Notes: generated by a model not told the origin, from the sequence alone. Positions 10,345 through 22,240 are shown, numbered from the stretch's first letter. The stretch is 64,000 nucleotides of DNA from Brachionus manjavacas (GCA_019054805.1 JAHQIY010000030.1:124001-188000), one strand, 5' to 3'. A program made the numbers and translations.

Positions 10345-12164
10345 AAAATAAAGTTCGAAAGCTGCCGATACACCGCCGGGCAGCTTGTATTTATATGCGT
10401 TCGCAGTGGTGCCATGGCGTAGGCTTATTTATGGTGATATGCGCCGACTAGGCGCGTCTGCTGGATTGGCTGCATATGGCACGTACGAAACGCGAACGTC
10501 AAAAGTAGTTCTCATCCAGTTGACCATGACGATAAAGGACAAGAAACGATGCATGTTTTCCGCCCCAGTGCTGTAAAACTTGTACCATTTTGCCCTGACT
10601 CTTTTCCAGAGTCCGATTACTGCTTTGTTGTCGATGTATAGCCGCAACACCGACGGGTAATCGGACATGAGTCCTGGGATGATTGACGCAGCCGCCTCAT
10701 TAAACAATATAGCTTCTGTAGGGTCGGCTACTGAGAACTCCCTTCCCGAGTAGCCATCAACAACCCCAAGCTGATATTCGCTTGCATCGGTGTACCAGAT
10801 GCGCTGTTTCCTGGGGGGACTCCTAAATTTGAGCCTGTCACATTTGAGGAGCAGGCTCATATACCACCAGTAATCGCGCCTGGTGGTGACAGTCATGCGG
10901 AGGAAAGTATTTATAATAGGCCCCACTTTCCCCGCGAACCCCAAGTAATAATTTAGGTACCCTCTCACTCTCATGAGGGCCCTACCCTTAACGTCGGAGA
11001 ATAAAAGTGATTCCGACATATTCTTAACAAAAGTTGTTGCCTCCCTACTGCGAGTGATACCTAGCCCATCCCAGTTAGCTCCAAGAAAACTTAGTTGCCT
11101 AACCGGATTTAGTTCGGACTTAAGCGTATTAAGCACCCACCCTGCATTTCTTAGTTTTGCCCTGAGCACATTCAGAAGGACTTGGAGCTTCTTCCTATCC
11201 GATTGTGCAATTATGAGGTCGTCCAGATGCCCGTATGTGATCTGTGTGTATTTCCTAATAAATTTTAGGACACAGTTCAGCAGCATTTGATGGACATAAG
11301 GTGCTATGCTTAACCCGAAGGGCATTCTAGTAAAATTATAAAACTCCCCCCCGTAACCGAATGTGGTCACGAATTTACTTTTAGGGTGGAGCTCTATATT
11401 GAAGAAGGCCTGCTTAAAGTCTATTTTGCTGTACCATAGGTGTTTTGGCCACTTAATTTCTTGGACCACTTGGTACAGCGACTTAAGAGCGAATTTTGGG
11501 GCCTCAATTACTTTGGTGAGAGCTGAGAAATCAGCTATTGGTCTCACCTTGGAGCCGGGTCTCCTCACTAAGAAGAAAGTCCCACAGAAACGTGGGACTT
11601 TTTTATGGGGGGCTTTCTCTATTATTCCTGCTCTTAGGAGGGAGGATAAAACTTGGTCTCTGTCGGAATCTTTGGCTTTGATTTTGTTCTGGACACCCTT
11701 TGTCCGAGCACAACCCCCTTTAGTCCATATCCTTAACCTATTCTTAAGTTTTGCGTAGAGGGCCTTAGGTACTGGAAATTCGGCATTAAATTGCTGAATA
11801 GTAGTTGGTGGAGCAAAGTATGCGTCTACTTCAAATCTAGGTGAGGGGCTTTCCGACAATGTTAGGGGCCTGAAACGAACCGAGATACTGTCGCCAGGAG
11901 AAGAGACCGATTGGACGGGATTAGTGGTGGCAATTGGATGAGGTGATGGCTGGTGAGGGCTAGGTGTTCTTGGCTCCTCTAATTCCTCAGGTTCTTCTTG
12001 AAGGTCTTCTTCAGACTCTTCAGGTATATCCTCGAACCCTCCCGACTCAACGAAAAAATATTGGTTCGTGTCGTTATCCCAAAAGTAACGTCTTGTTACT
12101 GGGCGACCGAACTCCAACCGATGTATTCTGTTAAACGCCGGGTGATCCTGGGTGGGTGTCAGCT
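10345..12164 (-). mobile_element. Fossil of an LTR-kin retroelement, DIRS-like: reverse transcriptase plus RNase H
   Basis: A minus-strand open frame of about 560 codons (12117-10429) carries, in order, an acidic proline-rich N-terminal part, a reverse transcriptase (VRPIADFSALTK, MPFGLSIAPYVHQ, HLDDLIIAQ) and an RNase H (IWYTDASEYQLGVV, YIDNKAVIGLW, YAANPADAPSR). The 'MPFGLSIAPY' block and the C-terminal PADAPSR resemble DIRS/Ngaro-type elements, but another LTR-related group is possible. Neither recombinase, integrase nor terminal repeats are present, so this is a fragment that contains the enzyme core. It is strikingly GC-rich against the AT-rich flanks, indicating a fairly recent arrival. 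It interrupts the second copy of the dispersed repeat. Confidence 0.6.
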
Positions 12165-12430
12165 AAATCACTAAAACCTCTTTTGAAAGCATTTATGAAG
12201 GATATGTTGGTGTAATTGTGATTCTCAAATTTTTAATTTAAGCCCCTTTTGCTTAAGGTTTTGATCACTAAAACGATAACACGATAAGAGCAAATTATGT
12301 ATTAAGGTGAAATACAACATAAAGATTAATGAAGTTAAAAATTAGATAATTATTTATTTTTTATTTGTTTTCTGTACCGAGCAAAAGCTCCTTCAGATAA
12401 AAAAAAAAAATCAAAATATAATAAAGTTAA
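12165..12430 (+). repeat. Dispersed repeat unit, second copy, right part
   Basis: Near-identical to 7112-7385, resuming after the DIRS-like fossil. Similarity ends in an A-rich stretch at about 12430. Confidence 0.8.
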
Positions 12431-14498
12431 ATTAAACAGAATAAAAATTAAAAAAAATAAAATGTAATAAAATGGTTTAAAATAGAGGAAAATTAATGAA
12501 ATTGAACTAGAGAGTTAAAGGATACATATTTTTAAAAAATTGATTGATCACTGATTCCTCTCTTTTAAAATAACTGCAACACATGATGAGGCGGCTTTTC
12601 AATATTTTAGAGCGAAAATTAAGCGGGAAAAAAATTTAGATCAACTTTTAAATCGAACAATAAGGATTCATGAATATTTTATTGATGCAATATATCACTT
12701 TTATTCTACTGTTCAATTAACCGCCTTTTAAAAGGGGTCAGTTTATTTGTGTTATCTTGGTATTGAGAAAATTTCAATAAGTGATTGTAAGATAAAGGTT
12801 TAAAAATTATCTTCATTTTTATTGGCCTGTTCAATTATCTGTGTTTCAATAAATTATAATAAATTAATTTTTCTTGTGTCACTAAATTCAATTGAAAAAC
12901 TCGATATGAATGGTTCGTTTACATGACATAAATTGAAGCAAGATATTGCTATACAAATTAACATAGCAATAATAACAAATTACAAGCAGAATATGCTGAA
13001 ATAATAGAAATATAAAGACACAAAAAATCAAAGAAAAAAGCTTTTATCTTATTAAATGAAAAGGCTTGACAAAGTCAGAATCGAATTGTTTACCTGAAAA
13101 TTTTTTCGATATTTTCTAATTAAAAAACGAATAAAAACGCAAAAATGAGAATGAAAACAGGAGACGAACTAAATATCTTAATTTCTAAATATCTCTTTAG
13201 CTAAATATCGCTCCATAATCAGGCATCTTTATAAAAAATATTACATTTTACACATTAAATAAATTTAAATATTATTTTACTTATTATCAGCGTAATGAGA
13301 GAATCAAATGTACCAATAAATAATTACTATTATTAAACATAAATTAAACAATTTCCTTAAACAACTATTATCCATTGATTTAAACTACTTCGAAGAAGCC
13401 GTAACCTAAATATATCATTTTGTGCAATGAATGTTTAATGTTAAAAATATAAGAGCTCTCTCTTTTTTGATTGATGAAAATATCACTAATTTTATAAGCA
13501 AATGAGATTATACCACAATTTATGTAAACATGAAAACAATCTATTTGAAAATGTGTGAATTCAAAATTTATCTTAATTTGGATGATTAAGTTAAGGTTGA
13601 AATGCCAAATGAGTTTTTCCCATGAAATTTAAAGACAAAACGAAAGTAATGCCATAAATTGTCGATAAAGAATTTTATCTAGAAGAGAAAACGAATTAAA
13701 AACATATTTTATTTCTCACTTTTTTGAATGATTTCTTTAAGTCAATTTGATTATTAATTTGGATGAGTTACATTTTACGATATTCAATGTCCAATATTAG
13801 TTCTTTAGCCAAATCCTTTTCATTGACTCAACATAATCTATCTTAAACTTTTGTTTTAACGAAATCAGCAAATTATCTCTTGATATTCTAAAATATTTGG
13901 TAATGCTTTAGCAGAGCAATTAATGAATGCAAAAGCTGCATCAGAATCAAGAGCAGTTAGTTTTAAAAAAATTTCTCTTAATTTTTCTACTTTTCTCCTA
14001 ATCAATTTGATCAATCAAATTTTAATAGTCCGCTTTTTGAAAAATGAATAGGTAATTTTTTCTAATAGATTCTTATAAGTTAATTTTGAATTAAAAAGTC
14101 TAAATATATCACTATTATCGGCTCGTTACTCGCAAAAAAAAGATCTGCCTCTAATAATTTATTGTGACAGGCTTATTTCAATTCATTATGATTAAATGTA
14201 TTATACATTTTAATAACATTTTAAGGTATATTATTTAAAAATAATAATTAAAGATTGAACAATTTTGGTAATTTTGTTCTAAATAATATAAAAAGTTTTT
14301 AAAAAAAAATATTGAAAATTTAAAATAAAAAGTTTATTATTGAAAATTATTTCCGGAAAGAATGAAGATAATGTAATTTAAGAGTCGGGTATCCGATTTG
14401 CTGAATTTAAATTTGCTTTGTTTTCTTGCTCCATTCTGAATTTCTTTTGTTATTAATAAAATAATATTCAATATTCTTGATGTGTTGTCGTTAAATTT
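12431..14498. other. AT-rich DNA with one possible orphan exon
   Basis: 12573-12731 (+) reads as 52 codons with a protein-like composition (TATHDEAAFQYFRAKIKREK..) but has no ATG and no recognised family. A 55-base stretch at about 13595-13650 recurs at 16388-16443, next to the left inverted arm. Nothing else was recognised. Confidence 0.35.
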
Positions 14499-16067
14499 TC
14501 AAAAATCTAAATTATAACCTAAAATTTTAGAGATTGGCTTAAAATAATTATTAAAATATTCAAAATCAAAAACAATTTCTTCAATTAATATTTGTGATTT
14601 GCTAAAACATTTTATATATTCTCTAAAATGTGAAACAAAACTATATTCCAAAGGAACAAATGAAGGTATGTAATTTCTTGGAACATGATGCAGTACAATA
14701 TCTGTTAAGTTTGTATGATGAATTGTTTTTCCATTAAATTGTTGTGTGCTATTACCAATTATCAAAAAAAATCTTAAAAAATTAAGTTTTTCAAGCTTTT
14801 TTAGTTTCAATTTATTTCTTTCTCTAAATTTTTGATATTCTTTATAAACAAAAACAATATTTTTCGAATACTCAAATTCTTTGTTAGTGGTGATATTAAT
14901 TATAAAGTTATTTTCTGGACAATTTTTCAATCCATCCGTCCTCTGTTTTACAGTAATTGATATATTTTTTTCGAAGTATTGATCATTTCTTTCATGGATT
15001 TTTTGTAGCTCTAAGAATAAATTTGATAATAAAATTTCATCTAAATAGAATCCCCATTTAAGGAATAATGATGAAGCGTCGTTAAATGATAAATCTTTTT
15101 TTAATTTTTCGATATAAAAAATAAAATCTTCGTCTAGTCTTTTATTTGCATTTTTCAAAAATATATTTGAATTTTGACTGCTAAATAATGTTTTCAACCG
15201 ATTTCTCTGTATTATTACTTCGTCTTGATCGCTTACTATTACATATTGGTAATCTGTTCGATATCTTTCATAACAATCATTATATGAAAAAAGTTCAAAT
15301 TGCTGTCGATGATCATAAGACGGATAAAAATCTCGAAAAGTAAGAAAAAGAGAACCATTTTTTTTGAAGCCAATATTTGGTAAACAGTTCATTTGAACAA
15401 CTTCGATATAATCGATGTATTTTGAAAAAAGTTGATTGTAAAAATCCCCAACTCCAAAAGTACCGTTATAGAAAACAATTTTTTTAATCCCAGATTTTCT
15501 GTTAATCTGAAACCACCATTCAAAGTCTAAAAGATAGTCATTATTGAAAGTAAAAATTCTACTGCACAATAGAACGCTTTTTTTCCTCCCGAAGTTTGTA
15601 AAGTATGATCGTTTTTCTAATTTAAGTTCTTCAATTACGGAAATATTTGAATAACCATCTTTTATAACGACAGAAAAAACAGAATCATAAAATAAACTTT
15701 GAGGTATACTAGCATTGATTCTCAAATATCCGTAAACACTTTGATCAGCAATATGAATTTCAATAAAATCATAATTTTTGAGTGAAAAATTATAATTTTT
15801 TCCGTATTTTTTGATGTTTAAATAAAATTTAATTTTTGAGTTAGGAAACAAAAAGCTTTTTCGTTTTATTAAAAATAATCTTATTTGAGATATATCGTCA
15901 TAAAAAAAAAGAAGATTTCTTCGAAAATATATTTTTTCTTTAATAAATACCCATTCGTTGAAGCATTGGTTTAAATTTTTTGAAATTTCTAATTGTTTGC
16001 GGTGGTTGATATTAAAATTTTGATTATTTTTTTCAATAACCGAAACATTATTTGAGAACTTAAACAC
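14499..16067 (-). CDS. Glycosyltransferase family 92 (DUF23-type) protein, nearly intact
   Basis: The minus-strand frame encodes 522 residues of a GT92 domain. Hallmarks are the LCSRIFTFNNDYLLDFEWWFQINRKSG block (about residues 167-193; the family's 'C..y..E W..yh..lG' region), KIVFYNGTFG (about 196-205), SYNDCYERYR, and the metal-binding acidic motif SDQDEVII at about residue 280 (DxD-like; family form D.DEvi.P). GT92 enzymes are Golgi type II membrane proteins that add galactose to glycans. A start codon for such a topology lies at about 16135 (MKFRKIF followed by a run of Phe/Leu), but it is in another frame. One base within the poly-T tract at about 16080-16110 separates it from the body. 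Either the tract is miscounted or the gene has lost its signal anchor. A decayed paralogue lies 2-3 kb downstream in the same orientation. Confidence 0.7.
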   Translation of the reverse strand: MFKFSNNVSVIEKNNQNFNINHRKQLEISKNLNQCFNEWVFIKEKIYFRRNLLFFYDDISQIRLFLIKRKSFLFPNSKIKFYLNIKKYGKNYNFSLKNYDFIEIHIADQSVYGYLRINASIPQSLFYDSVFSVVIKDGYSNISVIEELKLEKRSYFTNFGRKKSVLLCSRIFTFNNDYLLDFEWWFQINRKSGIKKIVFYNGTFGVGDFYNQLFSKYIDYIEVVQMNCLPNIGFKKNGSLFLTFRDFYPSYDHRQQFELFSYNDCYERYRTDYQYVIVSDQDEVIIQRNRLKTLFSSQNSNIFLKNANKRLDEDFIFYIEKLKKDLSFNDASSLFLKWGFYLDEILLSNLFLELQKIHERNDQYFEKNISITVKQRTDGLKNCPENNFIINITTNKEFEYSKNIVFVYKEYQKFRERNKLKLKKLEKLNFLRFFLIIGNSTQQFNGKTIHHTNLTDIVLHHVPRNYIPSFVPLEYSFVSHFREYIKCFSKSQILIEEIVFDFEYFNNYFKPISKILGYNLDF

Positions 16068-16448
16068 ATAATAAAGTAAACAAAAAAAGAAAAAAGAAAA
16101 AAATGAAGAAAATTTTTCGAAATTTCATTGATTTAAAAAACAATATAAAATCTTATCGAAAAAAGTGAGTTCGAAGTTTAATAAGAGAGATTTAATAAGA
16201 ATTGTGTTTATACTAAAAATTTCCCTAGCTTTTATAAATTTTTGTCAAAAATTGCTTTGGTTGCTAGGTTCATTTTTAGTATAAACACAATGCATCTTTG
16301 CGATAATTTATTTTAATAAAAAAACTTCGCTTAAACGTGGTAAAAAAATTTGTCTTTTGGAAGAAAAGAATTCAGATATTAAGAAATAGTAAAGGTTGAA
16401 ATGCCAAATGAATTTTTGCTATGAAATTTAAAGAAAAAACGAACCCTA

Positions 16449-16870
16449 ACATTTCATTGTTTCATTGTACACTAGAAACATAGAATAAGTGTAGGGTAAC
16501 AAAAATTGAATAAAATTAAAAAAATTAGATTGAAAAAAATAATAAAAAAAGATAAAATATAAAAAACGGAAAAAATAACGATTTGCCGAAATTGGAAAAT
16601 TTAATGAAAAAATGATTTCACTAGTTAAGTCGAATCGTTAAAAATTAATCATGATATGTCGATTAATTATTTGATTAATCTAAATATAGAGGCATCGACA
16701 TCTAAAAATCAAATTTAGTTAATGAAGATTTGGTTTACTCTTATTTTTTAGAGAATTACCGTTCGGGTTAAATCATTTCATCAATTGGATAAAGAACTCA
16801 ATGAGAAATGGTTTGCTAGTTATAATATCAAGGCTCATTTTTAGTTTCATAATTATCATTGTTTAATTTT
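16449..16870 (+). repeat. Left inverted arm (about 420 bases) flanking the GT92 pseudogene
   Basis: This stretch is the reverse complement of 19300-19714 with only a few mismatches by eye (for example near 16743 and 16833). Such long, nearly identical inverted ends are typical of MULE-type, foldback or Polinton-like elements. Outer edges share 'aacatttcattgtttcattg'. The bases outside the arms do not form an evident target-site duplication. Between this arm and the pseudogene (16871-17639) only AT-rich DNA was seen. Confidence 0.85.
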
Positions 16871-17639
16871 TCATATGCGTAAAATGCAACTGTACTTCTT
16901 AAAAAAGCAATCGAAGAATCAATCAAATCAATCAATTTTACGTAAGAACAACTGCATAACTTTAACCGAAAGTGTAGGAAAAGTCACCACCCAAACAGGA
17001 AATAATAAAGAAATGAAAGAAACGTCAATCAAAGAAATCTTAGTCTGTTAAAACTAAGAGTATATTAAGTTTTTTTTAAAAGTTTATTTCCTTTTAAAAT
17101 AATTTTTAATATAACTATTTACTTTTATGAACTGATGGAATTTAAAGTCTTAAACTAGATTCATCAGAGACTATAATATCTAAAAAGTGTGGGATATGTA
17201 ATACAACAAACGTATCACTTGATAATCATCTTCTCAACTGATGAGAAATGATAAGTAAGAATTAATAAACTTGTCACGTATCTCAGAATATAGACGCTTC
17301 AAGATGCTGATCTAAACATATATATAATAGCTTACATTTGTTCTAATTATAAGACCGTGTTCTTGACACGAACTCATGGATATAAATAATGATTCCATCA
17401 GTAATAATAGAGATATATTAGTGATTACACTAACTATATTAGTTTCTAGTTAGAACTCAACAATTATTTAATAAACTATTCAAAAGTATACCTGTTTTTA
17501 TGATTCTTTTAACCGCCTTACAAATTTTTCGAAATCTGTTCTTCGATTAAACTAGACTGGTTTGAAAACCGTGTATTTAATGTACATTTCATTTTTATCC
17601 TAATTATTTCATCAAGATAAGGATTAAAAATTAGATTAT

Positions 17640-18780
17640 TTTAAATCTGCCTGTTCTAATAAAAATTTATTTTTTAAACCATCTCTCTCAAATTTTATTG
17701 TATAATGTTGGCTTTTTCGCTCAAAAACCGAAAATCTTCTGGATTAGATTGGTCTAACTTTTTTAACTTCTGAAAGACTCTTTTTAATTTTTTACTTTCC
17801 GTTTTTAACAAACATTTTATATTTTTTCAAAAATGGGAAACAAAACCAAATTTTAAAGGAATGGTTGAAGGAGAATAATTTGATGGGAGATGATGTACAA
17901 CAATGTCCAAAAGTCGTGAATCATGGATTGTTTTTCCTCGAAAATTGACGGTCGTATTCCCCACAAAAAAAAAAATCGCTTATAATTTAATTTTCGAAGA
18001 TTTTCAAATTTAAATTTATTTTTTTTTTCAAATTCCTTATAGTATTCGTACACCGATAGAATTTCCTTTGAATATTGAAATTCTTATTGGTTTGAAATTA
18101 ATACTGTAAAGTTCGTATGCGGACATTTGCTTAAATCATTTGACATTTTTTCTCCAGTAAAATCTAATTTTAAAATAATTTTATTAAATGTGTTGTTTTT
18201 ATCGATTAAATTCTTTAGACTTTCAAAAATACTTGATAAATAGCCATCATCAATATAGAAGCCATTTTTAAAATATATTGACGATAAATTCGGTAAATTT
18301 AATTTTTTTTTTAAGTCTTTTAAATATAAAGGAAACGCATTTTCTCCCCTTGCTCCAGTTGATTTTATGTCAAAACTCTGATTTTCCTTTAAAAATGAAT
18401 CTTTATTCCTTGGTATAATAACTTCATCCATATCAGCCACCAAAATATTCTTATAATCATTTCTGTATCTTTGAAAGCAATCATTGTATGAAAATATTTC
18501 ATAATGAAATCATTGATCGAGAGACGAATATATTTGCTTAAAATTAACAAATACTGAATTTGTGGAATTCAAATCTAAATTGGGCAAACAGTTTAATTGA
18601 TAGATCTCAATTTTTTTTTTATATTTTCGAAACAAATTTTCGAATGTTTTACCAGACTCAAATGAACCATTATAGAAAACAATTCTATGGATTCCCATTC
18701 TCACATTTATTAGAATCCACCATTCAAAATCAAGAGCATAATCATTGCTATAATCATATAATCTACTGCATTAGATCGTA
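17640..18780 (-). pseudogene. Decayed GT92 glycosyltransferase paralogue
   Basis: The minus strand gives, in order, CSRLYDYSNDYALDFEWW (about 18775-18725), GIHRIVFYNGSFESG, NDCFQRYRNDYKN, the acidic motif VADMDEVIIPRN (about 18440-18405) and a C-terminal part KFENLRKLNYKRFFFLWG (about 18010-17960). The order matches the intact GT92 gene at 14.5-16.1 kb, and the DMDEVIIP motif is even closer to the family consensus than in that copy. The N-terminal third is absent, and the frame is broken by stops (for example at about 18508 and 18083) and at least one shift near 17960-17945. It lies wholly between the two inverted arms, about 800 bases from the left and 520 from the right. Confidence 0.75.
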
Positions 18781-19235
18781 TTCTTTCTAGATTTTAAATC
18801 AGTATTGGGTTACCATGGAAATTAGACTTTTATTTATTAATTTACAATGAGACTTTTAAAAAGTCTCATTTCCTTGGTAATATTCCATTAATATTTAAAA
18901 AATAATTAATTAAAACAACTTATTTATTTAGAAAAAATTATTGAATAAATCAAAAAATTTTACCATGGAATATTTCTAAAGAAATGAGACTTTTGAAAAG
19001 TTTTTTTATAATGATAAATAAAATAACTTTTATTCCTATAATAAATATTTTTTTTTATTCGAATTGTTTTTAACTTCGAAATTTTTAGCAGTTGTTTTCC
19101 AAATAATATATTTAAATGCTTCGATATTTTTAATTATTTTATTTAGTTTTGTTTATTTGTTTTTATATTATCATTTTTAAATTTAAATTTATTAATAAGT
19201 CATTTAATTATCTAATCGATTCACAAATATAAACA

Positions 19236-19845
19236 GAGAAAAATCAAAAGTGTTCAAAAGAATCGATTTCTTTCCATTCTTTTGAACATGAAAAATAAAA
19301 TAATGATAATTATGAAACTAAAAATGAGCCATGATATTATAACTAGCAAACCATTTCTCATTGAGTTCTTTATCCAATTGATGAAATGATTTAACCCGAA
19401 CGGTAATTCTCTAAAAAATAAAAGTAAACCAAATCTTCATTAACTAAATTTGATTTTTAGATGTCGATGCCTCTATATTTAGATTAATCAAATAATTAAT
19501 CGACATATCATGATTAATTTTTAACGATTCGACTTAACTAGTGAAATCATTTTTTCATTAAATTTTCCAATTTCGGCAAATCGTTATTTTTTCCGTTTTT
19601 TATATTTTATCTTTTTTTATTATTTTTTTCAATCTAATTTTTTTAATTTTATTCAATTTTTGTTACCCTACACTTATTCTATGTTTCTAGTGTACAATGA
19701 AACAATGAAATGTTTAGCGTTTTTTTTTTCATTTTTAAACTTATAATAATAAAGCAAATTTGAAAATCTAATTTCTATTTTACTTTTTGTTGTTAACAGA
19801 GAAAAATCAAGAGTGTTCAAAAGAATCGATTTCTTTCCATTAATT
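19236..19845 (+). repeat. Direct repeat of about 48 bases on both sides of the right arm (19237-19284 and 19797-19844)
   Basis: 'acagagaaaaatcaa' followed by 'tgttcaaaagaatcgatttc' occurs at both places. At the first copy it is followed by a complementary 'attcttttgaac', making a hairpin. The repeat brackets the right inverted arm, as if that arm had been inserted or copied together with flanking sequence. Confidence 0.7.
19300..19714 (-). repeat. Right inverted arm (about 415 bases) flanking the GT92 pseudogene
   Basis: Reverse complement of 16449-16870 at very high identity. The interior between the arms is about 2.4 kb. The identity of the arms is far higher than expected from the decay of the enclosed gene, suggesting recent movement or gene conversion. 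Confidence 0.85.
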
Positions 19846-19854
19846 AATCGTCTA

Positions 19855-20119
19855 GCTATATCTAGTTAGTTAGTTAGACAAATGTCCAACATGAGCCATC
19901 ATCGCATCGGCAAAATTTGCCGCATTTTTTCCAAATTTTGGTTTCGGACTGTATGGTCAGCTCAAGTGAAACGTCAGGACTGACCAGCGAGGAAAAGAAT
20001 AATCTTTACTGGGCAAAGGTACTGGATTTGGCACTGGCTCTACTATACAGAAATGGGATGCTGAAAAGACGCTGATGCAGCAAAAAATGGACGAAGAGCA
20101 TGCGGCATGCATTTTGGAG
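19855..20119 (+). pseudogene. BIRC6: BIRC6 (BRUCE) exon fragment, copy 1
   Basis: The plus strand reads FWFRTVW../SDCMVSSSETSGLTSEEKNNLYWAK, then in the next frame TGFGTGST..QKWDAEKTLMQQKMDEEHAACILE. This matches the well-conserved BIRC6 segment LYWAKGTGFGTGST..WD.EQALTKQRLEEEH, from the giant inhibitor-of-apoptosis E2/E3 ubiquitin enzyme. The exon ends at a plausible GT donor (20120). One base is missing in the codon after YWAK, which shifts the frame, and the same loss is present in the inverted copy at 40.8-41.0 kb. It is therefore a dead fragment duplicated after it died. Confidence 0.75.
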
Positions 20120-21540
20120 GTATTTATTGCAAATTTTTTTTATTAATTTTTTTTTTTTTTTATAATTTATTAACTAAATACTTAATAAAAGCGCTCAATT
20201 CAAATGTATCTTGTCTTTTTTTCTTGTTTTTTAAACCAGATTTAGACAATCATTTTTTTAAATTAGTTTAAATTTAATTATAGATTACGATTTGGATTTT
20301 GTATAAAAAAAAAAAAATTTGTGGCTTGGATTTCAATGCTCATTAATAGTTAGAAAGAATTTTAAATTTTTCTTTAAATTTTATTTTATGTTGACATATT
20401 AAGTAATCAATATTTTTAAGAACTTGATCAAGTATTTACTTTTGTAAATATTTCAAGTATTTACAAGTATAAGTAATTTAAAAACCGTAAAAACAGTTTT
20501 TTAGTTGGTTAACAATTTTTTTTTGGATAGTGTCTGTAATTAGTTGCAAAAATAACCAGCAGCCATTAATGAAAAAATTAATTTTAATTAAATAATATTG
20601 TTTTATAGAAAAAAGTTTTATCAATTAAAAAAAAGAGTTCCTTTGCTAAGCTTTTCATCAGACCTCGTTGTCTACAGATGGAAGTTTGTCAAGCTTCATA
20701 CAAATTGCCTTGCTAATTAAATATTTCTATTAGCCCATGTATAACTTAAAGGCACTAAGCTTACAGTCCAAAATGAAGATGCTCTTTTTTTTTTAAATGA
20801 AAAAATGAATGTCTATTAAAAAACGATAAATATTTACAATCTTCTTTATTTGAAATTTCTTCATATCTACAGTCGGCTCGCAATAAACCTACCATCTTTT
20901 ACACGATTTTTTTTTTTGGTTTTGAACAATAATATTCGAAACACCCCACCAATAATTTTTTCAAATGCCTAAATAAAAAGGCCTTTGAGTAAGACTTGAA
21001 AAAACAATTATATAACTTGAATGTTAGAAGTGAAATTGGTTCGCCATCTTTATTCAAAAGCCTGGTTTGAGTCTTGGTCAAATTTAAGTAAAAAAACCTT
21101 AAAAAAATGTCAGATTTTATTGTAAAAATTAGGAAAAAAATTACATATTTTATTTATTTAATCTTTTATGTTATATAATAATTCAAAATATTTTTTTTAT
21201 TTTGTTTGTCAATTATAGCAAAATTCGACATTAAAATCATATTTCAATACCGATGGACTGCTTTTTCAGGTAGTAGAAATTATTGGATATTTTTCTTTTG
21301 AAGTCTCTAATTATTTTAAATGACTTTTGAGAAAAACTTATTTAATTTTCAAATTTTTAATCAAAAATTTAATTTTGTTTATTAAGAATTAAAAAAAAAT
21401 CAGCTTCGTAAAATTACTTATATAATTAAAAAATTGAAAATTTAATTAAAATTTAAAGAACTAAGTAGTCAAAAGATATCTTAATTTAATTATAATCTAA
21501 ATCCTTTTTTATAAATAGTAGATAAATATTATAGACATTA
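20120..21540. other. Non-coding part of the inverted segmental duplication
   Basis: Large parts match, in reverse complement, 40400-40830 and 38340-38990 with moderate divergence. The minus-strand frame at 20899-21081 corresponds to sequence at about 38830-38900 but has no recognised domain. No gene is supported here. Confidence 0.55.
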
Positions 21541-22240
21541 GAGGGAAAACGAATTTTATAGCTCTATAGGTAAGAAATTTTGTACGCGATGTACGCGTGG
21601 GACCGTACGTAAATATTCTTGCACATTAATAAATACATTAGGACTGCCCACCCAGTTAGATTTCCGACCGTGACATGGAGGTTTAACGCCCGAAATGATC
21701 ATTACCTTGAGGTTGACTTTACGACTCATCTCTCATTGTATGCATGTGACTCGGGAGTACAAGGAAGCGCCTAAGTCGAGAACTTAAGTTCAGCCGACTG
21801 TTGATCGAGTAGGCAAATCTGGAAGGCGAACTGAGATCATGCACGTTTCGAGAACAATATGATCTTTAGAGTTTTATATCTAATCAAATATATAATATCT
21901 AATAAAAATCTTTTATTCATTATTTATTTTAAATTTTTTTTTTTCGGATGGAACTAAAACTCTTTTACCGCTTGTTTCACCATAACTCGGTCTACACCTA
22001 TATCTTTTTTATTTATTAAATCAATTGCTATTTATCGTAGAAAATTTATGAAAAAATATCATAGAAAGTTAAATCGATGCTGTGTCATTTACCACTCAAA
22101 TTTTTAATCAAAAATTTATTTTGGTTTATTAAGAATTAAAAAAAAATCAGCTTCGTAAAATTACTTTTATAATTAAAAAATTGAAAATTTAATTAAAATT
22201 TAAAGAACTAAGTAGTCAAAAGATATCTTAATTTAATTAT
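21353..22240 (+). repeat. Direct repeat of about 145 bases (21353-21490 and 22094-22240)
   Basis: Both start 'tttttaatcaaaaattta' and end near 'gatatcttaatttaatta' and differ by only a few bases. The inverted partner copy has this segment once (about 38400-38540), so the second occurrence arose after or during the duplication. Confidence 0.8.
21540..21990 (+). repeat. GC-richer dispersed repeat in the segmental duplication, copy 1
   Basis: The core (about 21640-21870, from 'actgcccacccag' to 'cgagaacaatatgat') is markedly GC-richer than its flanks. It matches the reverse complement of 40045-40275 at high identity. The preceding 100 bases ('gtacgcgtgggaccgtacg' region) have two counterparts, 38240-38350 and 40272-40375. 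It does not fold like a tRNA by eye, and no SINE head or LTR ends were identified. Confidence 0.65.

Noticed and set aside
10385-11758. Plus-strand open frames over the DIRS-like fossil
   Set aside because: Antisense shadows of the reverse transcriptase frame.
21640-21870. tRNA-derived SINE or hammerhead ribozyme
   Set aside because: No tRNA cloverleaf, no clear box A/B, and no CTGATGA..GAAA core.
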